From Desulfobacterales bacterium (GTDB lineage: Bacteria; Desulfobacterota; Desulfobacteria; Desulfobacterales; JAHEIW01), in the NCBI GenBank assembly GCA_030066985.1, contig JASJAN010000009.1, positions 24,596 to 88,595 on the forward strand: DNA of 64,000 nucleotides. The letters run 5' to 3'. The stretch's first letter is position 1. Each line of letters opens with the position of its first letter. The position numbers and the translations under genes are program-made. The notes beneath the pieces were generated by a model. It searched no databases. It had not been told where the DNA came from and saw only the letters and a list, made by a program, of their open reading frames with translations. This document shows, piece after piece, positions 7,991 to 14,709 of this stretch.

Positions 7991-8968
7991 TTAGGGCAAA
8001 AATTTGCTTGTAACAGAATCCTTATATGGGATAGGTGTTTTTAAAAGCCCCTTGGACACCATCCAGTCCATCACGTCTGCCCATTGCGCGGCACTGGGGA
8101 CCTCCCGCAACGGGAAGGGCGGAATACGATAGGTTTGCTGAATATTTTTGGGAACCCGGATTTTTTGAAGCAAAAGGTTGCGGAAAGAATCCGGGTTCGC
8201 ATTGATATCCTGTGCGGCGCGATTCCAGGCCTTTAAAAATTGACGCACAGCGCCGGCCTTGTTTTCGACGGCATTCAGATGGAAGGTCAACACACTGACA
8301 CTATACTGCGGGTGTGTCGAATCGTCGATGACAGCACCGGCACCGGCTTCAAGAGCGCTTTTAGCCAGCGGATCCGGCAAAGTGGCCGCCTTCAGCTGCC
8401 CCTGTATCAGCAGTTGATAGCGTTCCGGTATCACCGGAACAGATTTTTTGGATATTTGCGCCGGTATTAGACCGCCGGCGACCATCAAACGATCGGTGAC
8501 GTACTCGATGATCGTGTTTTTAGAAATTCCAATGGGGATGTCTTTCAGGTCGGCCGCGGTGGCAATGTTGCTGCCGGGAGCTGCCAATATCCGAAAGAGA
8601 GGATAGTGCGGATAGGCTTTGCGGGCGGCTGAAATAATCTTAACCTGAATACGATCACGATTGAAGCTTGCGGTGGAGGCCATTTCGTTGAGCATGCCGT
8701 CCACGGCACCGGACTGCATCAGTTGGTCTCTTTCCAACCCGCTGCCCACCGGTACGGCCGTAACCGTAACACCGTAGCGATCAAAATAACCTTGCGCCTC
8801 AGCCACGTAAAAGGGAAATGTATCCAAAATGGGCAAAAGGGCAATTTTGAGCGAATTTTCCGATGAATCCCCCTGCGCGCATAGCCCCATCGAAAAACCT
8901 GCTATTAACATCAGCCCGATCAACAGACCGCTGGCAAACACCCGTTTGAACTGTATTTTTCGCATCAT
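7991..8968 (-). CDS. ABC transporter substrate-binding protein (NMT1/SsuA-like)
   Basis: This periplasmic receptor probably captures the substrate of the adjacent importer. After a signal peptide (RKIQFKRVF, a hydrophobic stretch, then LCAQG with a likely cleavage after Ala) comes the type-II binding-protein fold, opening with LKIALLPILDTFPFYVAEAQGYF. This pattern is typical of the NMT1/SsuA group. The ATG at 8968, giving about 325 aa, places the signal peptide at the N-terminus; an ATG at 9028 would add 20 unlikely residues. The substrate is unknown. The company of menA makes a precursor or quinone-related cofactor conceivable, but nothing in the sequence proves it. Confidence 0.85.
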   Translation of the reverse strand: MMRKIQFKRVFASGLLIGLMLIAGFSMGLCAQGDSSENSLKIALLPILDTFPFYVAEAQGYFDRYGVTVTAVPVGSGLERDQLMQSGAVDGMLNEMASTASFNRDRIQVKIISAARKAYPHYPLFRILAAPGSNIATAADLKDIPIGISKNTIIEYVTDRLMVAGGLIPAQISKKSVPVIPERYQLLIQGQLKAATLPDPLAKSALEAGAGAVIDDSTHPQYSVSVLTFHLNAVENKAGAVRQFLKAWNRAAQDINANPDSFRNLLLQKIRVPKNIQQTYRIPPFPLREVPSAAQWADVMDWMVSKGLLKTPIPYKDSVTSKFLP

Positions 8969-9092
8969 AAAGGCACCGTCGCTCACCGTATTTTGGCTCT
9001 CAATATCAAATATGGAAATAAGGTGCAAAGAAAATCGGGGTAGGGAATTTCCTGGTGAGTTTTTAAAACCCTTTTTTAAGTTGGCCGGATGT

Positions 9093-9215
9093 GTCCGCCA
9101 CAGGCGGATTGTGCCCGTTTATTTGAGATGCATACCTAATCGCTTTTTAACCGGCAAACGGGCTAACCCACCAGAGGCGGACAAGCGGGCAACGGGCTCA
9201 ACCCATTGTTTTTTA
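9093..9215. repeat. Inverted repeat built from GTCCGCC and CCGTTTGCCGG-like units
   Basis: GTCCGCCACAGGCGGATTGTGCCCG is followed ~70 bp later by AACCGGCAAACGGGCTAACCC, then CCAGAGGCGGACAAGCGGG (segments, not one continuous quote). The two halves are loosely complementary. The same units recur at 17390-17490 and 35018-35123. The spacer separates the importer operon from metF and holds nothing else recognisable. Confidence 0.6.
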
Positions 9216-9255
9216 CCCGCTTAGATGAATTAGGTGTATTTTAGAGAACGATTTA

Positions 9256-10143
9256 CTATATCAATCCTGCTGTCTGCATAATCTCCGGCACCTTCTCTTC
9301 CTTGCCGATGGCCATGATGTGCACGCCGTCGCACATATTTTCATCATGAATGCGTTTAATCATGCGGCCGGTAATTTCAATCCCTTTGGCCAGCGCCTGG
9401 CCTTTGGGTGCGGATGCCATTTCATCAATCAGATCCTGCGGCACAAAAACCCCGGCGATATTTTTATTCATAAACCGGGCCATAGGCGCCGAGGTCAGTA
9501 AAATAACACCGGCCAGGATCTTGGTATTGAACTGCCGCGCGTAATCCATGAATTCTTTGAATTTATCCAGGTCATAAACCGCCTGGGTTTGAATAAACTC
9601 AGCGCCGGCCTCCAGCTTTTTTTCAAATTTGATTAGTTGCGGTTCAAGCGGGTTTGCTTCAGGTGTTACGATGGCACCGGCACAAAATGAAACCCCGCCA
9701 TCCAGATCGTTGCCGCCAAGGTCTTTGCCTGCCTCCAAGAGGCGCACCGTTTTCAACAACTGGCTGGAGTCCATGTCAAAAACGCTCTTGGCTTCTTTAT
9801 GATCCCCTAAAATGATCGAATCTCCGGTAAGGCAAAGAACATTTTGAATCCCGCGCGAGGAAGCAAACAAAAGATCGGCCTGTAATGCCAGCCGGTTGCG
9901 ATCCCGGCAGGTCATCTGCAATATGACCTCCCCGCCCATTTCTTGAACCAGCATCGCGCCACCCAGAGACGGATAACGCATCACCGAGCTCTGATGATCG
10001 GTGACATTCATGGCGTCGACCTTGTCTTTTAACAATTCGATATGGTGCTTGAATTTTTCAAGGTTGGTTCCCTTTGGCGGGGCAACCTCACTGGTCACCA
10101 CAAATTTACCGGAATCCAAAGCTTCTTTAAATTTTGTTGGCAT
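9256..10143 (-). CDS. metF: Methylenetetrahydrofolate reductase, catalytic subunit MetF
   Basis: MetF interconverts 5,10-methylene-THF and 5-methyl-THF on FMN or FAD, in the methyl branch of the Wood-Ljungdahl pathway. The 295-aa protein is a TIM barrel of the bacterial MetF family. Visible landmarks are the catalytic Glu in VVTSEVAPP (~residue 19), MTCRDRNR (~80), LCLTGD with the folate-contacting Asp (~105), and FIQTQAVYD with the conserved Gln (~188). It is the last gene of a minus-strand cluster after metV (90-bp gap). The neighbouring MetV and NuoEF-like genes indicate an acetogen/sulfate-reducer type complex rather than a methionine-synthesis enzyme. It may run toward oxidation if the organism oxidises acetate. 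Confidence 0.93.
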   Translation of the reverse strand: MPTKFKEALDSGKFVVTSEVAPPKGTNLEKFKHHIELLKDKVDAMNVTDHQSSVMRYPSLGGAMLVQEMGGEVILQMTCRDRNRLALQADLLFASSRGIQNVLCLTGDSIILGDHKEAKSVFDMDSSQLLKTVRLLEAGKDLGGNDLDGGVSFCAGAIVTPEANPLEPQLIKFEKKLEAGAEFIQTQAVYDLDKFKEFMDYARQFNTKILAGVILLTSAPMARFMNKNIAGVFVPQDLIDEMASAPKGQALAKGIEITGRMIKRIHDENMCDGVHIMAIGKEEKVPEIMQTAGLI

Positions 10144-10233
10144 CTCAAACTCCCCTTCTATTTAAGATCCATTTAAATACAGCTAAATTTTTTCTGTCTC
10201 TGTTAACCAATAACGAAAAACCATTAACCAGAT

Positions 10234-10887
10234 TTATCCTTCTGGAAGCTCAAATTTCCCAGGCTTGGGCTCACCCAGATGATTACGCGGTTTTTGGTAT
10301 TTTCGCATGGATTCGAGCCGTCCCAGTTCATTGAGACGATTGTAAATCAAAGTCCAGACACAGTCTTTGTTAACGTCGATTTCGCATTTGCCGTGATTGG
10401 TACCGCCGCAGGGACCATTGACTAAACCCTTGTGACAGTTGGTCACCGGGCAAATACCACCGGTTTCGCCGATGATGCAGGTACCGCACTGGGTGCAGAT
10501 CTCATCGAACAATCCCACCGCCGATTCTTTGCCGATGAACAGGGTATCCAGGGCTGGAATGACCATCTTGTGCAACTGGCGGGCAATGCTTTGAACGCCA
10601 AAGGCACAAGTCATGATCAGCAGAGCATCGGCCTGATTGATCTGCTCGCCAAAATCACTCAGAAACTCACGGGTTAGATTGTCACAAGCAACCGGTACCA
10701 CTGTTTGACCGGTAACCATTTTACCCTTTGTGGACAACTCTTCTGTCATGGCGCGCACTTCCGGGTCTCCGCCGGTGCGGGTAAGGGTCACACAGGTTCC
10801 GCACCCAATAATGAAAATCCGGTTAAGTCCTTTCAAGAGGCGTTCAATTTCTTTGTCCGGTTTTTTTTGCGTTATGGATCGAATCAT
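10234..10887 (-). CDS. metV: MetV, zinc/iron-sulfur partner subunit of methylene-THF reductase
   Basis: MetV accompanies MetF in many anaerobes. It is thought to bind an iron-sulfur cluster and connect MetF to electron-transferring partners. The N-terminal half has FIIGCGTCVTLTRTGG and LLIMTCAFGVQ. The C-terminal half has a dense Cys set: CTQCGTCIIGETGGICPVTNC, then LVNGPCGG and GKCEID (separate pieces), characteristic of the family. 217 aa is the expected size. The ATG overlaps the stop of the upstream NuoF-GltD gene by 4 bp, so the two subunits are translationally coupled, good evidence that they work in one complex. Confidence 0.92.
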   Translation of the reverse strand: MIRSITQKKPDKEIERLLKGLNRIFIIGCGTCVTLTRTGGDPEVRAMTEELSTKGKMVTGQTVVPVACDNLTREFLSDFGEQINQADALLIMTCAFGVQSIARQLHKMVIPALDTLFIGKESAVGLFDEICTQCGTCIIGETGGICPVTNCHKGLVNGPCGGTNHGKCEIDVNKDCVWTLIYNRLNELGRLESMRKYQKPRNHLGEPKPGKFELPEG

Positions 10888-13800
10888 ATCGCATTCTCCT
10901 CTTTTTCAAGATCGCATCGAAGGCAGCGGATGGCTTCGCGATAAGCCTCCTCTTCGCTAAATCCTTTTTCAACTTCTCTAAAATCCCTTATCCGTTCCTG
11001 GGCATTTTCGACTTCGACCTCCACCCGGGGCTTGTCCTCCATATCTTCTTTTTCAAGCGCCAGTTTGGTGCCCGTATGCCGCGGTGATTTTTCATCCGGG
11101 ATATACACGCGACTTTTGTCACCGCCCAGATATTTATCGATGGCAATAGCCGCCCGCCGGCCGGATGCAATTGCACGAATCACAAAGGTCGGACCAGTGG
11201 TAAAATCCCCACCAGCAAAAACACCTGGCACATTGGTGGCCAGTGTGTTGGTGTCCACCACCAGGGCGCCCCAGAGTTCACGCTCCAGCTGGCTGTCGGC
11301 AGAAAGAAACGACATGTCGGCGGCCTGGCCGATGGAGATAATGACATTGTCGGCATCCACAAAGCGCGTGTCGTCGAGATCACAGGTGGGATTAAAACAG
11401 CCCTCATCGTCAAAGACGCAGATGCAGCGCGTGAACTCAACGCCCGTCACCTTGCCCTTTTCGTGGGTGATTTTACTTGGCGACAGGTCGGGGTTGATGA
11501 CAATACCCTCATCGATGGCCTCATCCACATCTTGCTCCCAGGCCGGCATCTCATCACGGGGCTCCAGGCAGAATATTTGTGCCTCCTGTGCGCCGGTCCT
11601 TAAAGCGGTCCGGGCGACGTCGACGGCCACATTACCGCCGCCGATGATCACCGTTTTGCCGCTTAACGGCACCTTTTCGCCCATGCGGACCTGGGTTAAA
11701 AAATCAAGGCCATAGTAAATGCCTTCGAGGCCTTCTTCTTCTCCGGGGATACCGATTTGCTTGCTGGCCTGGGCTCCGGCGGCAATAAATACCGCGCTGT
11801 AGCCCTCATTTAGCAGGTCATTAAAGGTGTGTTTGGCATCAATGGGTGCGTTATAGCGGATTTCAACACCGCAGTTTTGAATATATTGGATTTCTTCTTC
11901 GATCACTTGGCGCGGTAGCCTGAACTCCGGTACCGCAATGCCCAGCATGCCGCCCGCCACCGATTGGGCTTCAAAAACGGTGGTCTGGTATCCCATTTTT
12001 GCCAGAAAATAGGCGCAGGTTAAGCCGGCCGGCCCCGCTCCGACGACGGCCACTTTTTCCTCGCGGGTTACCGGAAAAGGCTCTCTTTGGGGGCCGATGT
12101 TTTTGAAATACCAGTCAGAGGCCACGCGTTTAAGGGCCCGAATCGCTACGGGCTGATCCAGTTCTCCGCGCCGGCATTTGAACTCGCAGGGATGGATACA
12201 GATACGCCCGCAAACCGCCGGAAACGGGTTGCGCTCGCGAATGATCTCAACCGATTTATCATATTCGCCATCAGCAATCGCCGCCACATAATTGGGCACA
12301 TCAATGCCTGCCGGGCAGGCATGCTGACAGGCGGAAATCACCATCGAATCGCATACTGCTCCGGCACAGCGATGTTCTTTGATGTGGTCTTCAAATTCTT
12401 TGAGAAAATATTTGAGGGTCGAAAGGGCCGGTTTGGAGCAGGCCTGTCCCAGACCGCACAAGGATGCCTCAGTCAAGGTCTCTCCCAGTTGCCGGATCGT
12501 ATCAATGTCTTCCATACGGCCCTTGCCCTGGGTGATGCGTGTCAGAATTTCCAGCAGCTGGGTGGTGCCCAGACGGCAGGGTGCACATTTACCACAGGAT
12601 TCTGACTGGGTGAAGCTGAGGAAAAAGCGGGCGATTTCAACCATGCAGTTATTTTCATCCATGACCACCATACCGCCCGACCCCATGATGGCCCCGATGC
12701 GCTGGACCGTATCGTAATCAATTTCAAGGCTTAAAAATTGAGGTGGCACACAGCCGCCGGCCGGCCCGCCCATTTGAACGGCCTTAAACGCGCGACCTTT
12801 TGGTATGCCGCCGCCAATGTCATAAATGACGTCTTTGACGGTGGATCCGATTGGCACCTCCACCAGTCCGGTGTTGTTGACCTTGCCCGCCAGAGAGAAG
12901 ATTTTGGTGCCTTTGCTCTCTTCGGTGCCCACCTGGCCGTACCAATCCGCTCCGTTTTTAATGATTAACGGGACGTTGGCCCAGGTTTCAACATTGTTGA
13001 TATTCGTCGGTTTGGCATCAATACCTGCCTGCGCCGGAAAAGGCGGTCTGGCCCGGGGCATGCCGCGTTTGCCTTCGATCGAGGCCATCAGGGCCGTTTC
13101 TTCACCGCAGACGAACGCCCCGGCACCCAAGCGCAGAGAGAGATCAAAATTAAATCCGGTGCCCAAAATGTTTTCGCCCAAAAGCCCCAATTCATTGGCC
13201 TGGTCGATGGCGATGTTAAGATGATCGATGGCGATCGGATACTCTTCGCGCACATAGATGTAGCCGTATTCACTGCCCATGGCATAGGCACCGATGAGCA
13301 TCCCTTCCACCACCGCATGCGGGTCGCCTTCCAAAATGGCGCGATCCATGAATGCACCGGGATCGCCCTCATCAGCGTTGCAGACGGTATACTTGGGCCG
13401 GCCTTCAGACTGTCGAGCGAATTTCCATTTGAGTCCGGTGGGAAACCCCGCTCCGCCTCGGCCTCTGAGTTTAGCAGTCAGAACCTCTTCGACGACCTGT
13501 TCGGGCGACATTTTCGACAACGCCTTGACCAGGGCCTGATAGCCGCCATCGGCAATATAATCTTCGACTCGGGTTGGATCGATGCGGCCGCAGTTGGCCA
13601 AAACCCGTCGTTCCTGTTTGGCGTAAAAAGGGATCTGGTTGCGGTAATAGACCGGTTGATGCGTCTTGGGTTCGTGATAGGCCAGGCGGTCGATGAGCTG
13701 GCTGCGTTTCAAAGTCTGAGCGACGATTTCGGCGGCATCATTCGGCTCCACTTCTTGGTATTGAACCCCCATGGGCTCAATGGCAATCACCGGTGCCTTG

Positions 13801-14015
13801 GCACAAAAACCGTGACAGCCGGTGGCACGGATTTCCACCCGATCCGAAATCTTTTGGCTTTTGACTTCATCTTTTAAGGACCCCAGCACACCGGCGGCGC
13901 CGTAAGCCCGACAGCCGGTCATGCACACATGCACTTCGATGGTTCCTTCTTTTTTGCGGGACTGGATTTTATTGCGGAGCCACTCCAGCTTTCCGATGGA
14001 TGAAAGCTTCTCCAT
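10884..14015 (-). CDS. NuoF-GltD fusion: NADH-binding FMN/Fe-S subunit joined to a pyridine-nucleotide oxidoreductase
   Basis: This 1043-aa protein joins modules usually on separate chains. Residues ~25-105 form a thioredoxin-like [2Fe-2S] domain (VCMTGCRAYGAAG, then ATGCHGFCAKAP). Residues ~130-540 are a NuoF/HydB-type NADH and FMN domain (LRGRGGAGFPTGLKW, CNADEGDPGAFMDR, CGEETALMASIEG) with a [4Fe-4S] site (SCGKCAPCRLG, later SLCGLGQ). Residues ~560-1035 are GltD/NfnB-like: a Cys-rich N-terminal part (CQHACPAGIDVPNYV, CGRICIHPCEFKCRRG), an FAD fold (VVGAGPAGLTCAYFLA) and an NAD(P) fold (VIIGGGNVAVDVARTA). Two pyridine-nucleotide sites in one chain suggest transhydrogenation or flavin-based bifurcation. 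The gene lies between nuoE and metV, overlapping metV. The ATG at 14015 is supported by AGGGAGA upstream. Confidence 0.9.
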   Translation of the reverse strand: MEKLSSIGKLEWLRNKIQSRKKEGTIEVHVCMTGCRAYGAAGVLGSLKDEVKSQKISDRVEIRATGCHGFCAKAPVIAIEPMGVQYQEVEPNDAAEIVAQTLKRSQLIDRLAYHEPKTHQPVYYRNQIPFYAKQERRVLANCGRIDPTRVEDYIADGGYQALVKALSKMSPEQVVEEVLTAKLRGRGGAGFPTGLKWKFARQSEGRPKYTVCNADEGDPGAFMDRAILEGDPHAVVEGMLIGAYAMGSEYGYIYVREEYPIAIDHLNIAIDQANELGLLGENILGTGFNFDLSLRLGAGAFVCGEETALMASIEGKRGMPRARPPFPAQAGIDAKPTNINNVETWANVPLIIKNGADWYGQVGTEESKGTKIFSLAGKVNNTGLVEVPIGSTVKDVIYDIGGGIPKGRAFKAVQMGGPAGGCVPPQFLSLEIDYDTVQRIGAIMGSGGMVVMDENNCMVEIARFFLSFTQSESCGKCAPCRLGTTQLLEILTRITQGKGRMEDIDTIRQLGETLTEASLCGLGQACSKPALSTLKYFLKEFEDHIKEHRCAGAVCDSMVISACQHACPAGIDVPNYVAAIADGEYDKSVEIIRERNPFPAVCGRICIHPCEFKCRRGELDQPVAIRALKRVASDWYFKNIGPQREPFPVTREEKVAVVGAGPAGLTCAYFLAKMGYQTTVFEAQSVAGGMLGIAVPEFRLPRQVIEEEIQYIQNCGVEIRYNAPIDAKHTFNDLLNEGYSAVFIAAGAQASKQIGIPGEEEGLEGIYYGLDFLTQVRMGEKVPLSGKTVIIGGGNVAVDVARTALRTGAQEAQIFCLEPRDEMPAWEQDVDEAIDEGIVINPDLSPSKITHEKGKVTGVEFTRCICVFDDEGCFNPTCDLDDTRFVDADNVIISIGQAADMSFLSADSQLERELWGALVVDTNTLATNVPGVFAGGDFTTGPTFVIRAIASGRRAAIAIDKYLGGDKSRVYIPDEKSPRHTGTKLALEKEDMEDKPRVEVEVENAQERIRDFREVEKGFSEEEAYREAIRCLRCDLEKEENAI

Positions 14016-14083
14016 TTGGCAGAATCTCCCTTTCGCTCAGATATTCCGTCTACCGCAAATGCTTGCGTGGCAAACGGCTGGTT

Positions 14084-14557
14084 TTATTTTTTTTGATACT
14101 CTCCCAAAAGGCTGCTGACCTTGATTGGGGAAAGCTTGCCGAAATAATCCCGGTTGATCATCATGGTCGGCGCCAGAAAACAGGCGCCCAAGCAGGCCAC
14201 CGTTTCGAGGGTGAATTGATAATCGGAACTGGTTTCACCCTCTTTCAGATCCAGCTCTTTTTGCATCAGGCGCAAAACGCTGCGGCTGCCTTTGACGTGA
14301 CAGGCGGTGCCGCGGCATACTCTGAGGACATATTTTCCTTTGGGCTCCAAAGCAAATCCGGCATAAAACGTAATAACACCCTGGACTTCAGACGGGTACA
14401 TATTCATGGCTTCGGCAATCGGCTCTATCGATTCAGGCGGTATATATCCGGTATGTTCCTGCACTTCCTGAAGCAGAGGAATAAGCCCCCATTTATCGCC
14501 TTTATGCTTTTCGATAATTTCGTTAATCCGGTCCCAATTGATCTCAGGTGGTTTCAT
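14084..14557 (-). CDS. nuoE: NuoE/HoxE-like [2Fe-2S] subunit
   Basis: NuoE-type subunits hold one [2Fe-2S] cluster next to the FMN of NuoF. The 157-aa protein starts with the helical bundle (INEIIEKHKGDKWGLIPLLQ, ~residues 11-30) followed by GYIPPESIEPIAEAM. It has the thioredoxin-like domain with Cys ligands in VCRGTACHVKGS (~92-103) and ACLGACFLAPTMMIN (~130-144). All four Cys are present. It lies 68 bp upstream of the NuoF-GltD fusion and 144 bp downstream of the FdhA/NuoG-like gene, the classic order G-E-F read in transcription direction. This supports a diaphorase module for the MetFV complex. Confidence 0.93.
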   Translation of the reverse strand: MKPPEINWDRINEIIEKHKGDKWGLIPLLQEVQEHTGYIPPESIEPIAEAMNMYPSEVQGVITFYAGFALEPKGKYVLRVCRGTACHVKGSRSVLRLMQKELDLKEGETSSDYQFTLETVACLGACFLAPTMMINRDYFGKLSPIKVSSLLGEYQKK

Positions 14558-14631
14558 ACGGGTGCCCCATCTGTCTGTTGTAAGTTAAATTGATTTTTAA
14601 GCAATTTATTTGTTGAGTTGCTCGTAACAGT

Positions 14632-14709
14632 CAGGTTCAAGGTTCAAGGTTGAACTTCTGCATGACGTGCGCCGTATGCCTTGCGCCTTGGGCCTTACGC
14701 CTTATGCCT
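14632..14709. repeat. Degenerate tandem repeats GGTTCAA and GCCTTAYGCC
   Basis: Three GGTTCAA units (14632-14653) are followed by a run of GCCTT-based decamers (14671-14709) that runs over the stop codon of the FdhA-like gene. GGTTCAA units also occur at 22086-22213 and 56471-56595, where their inverted copies are present. The 3' end of the coding sequence (the last few codons) is built of this repeat. Confidence 0.5.
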
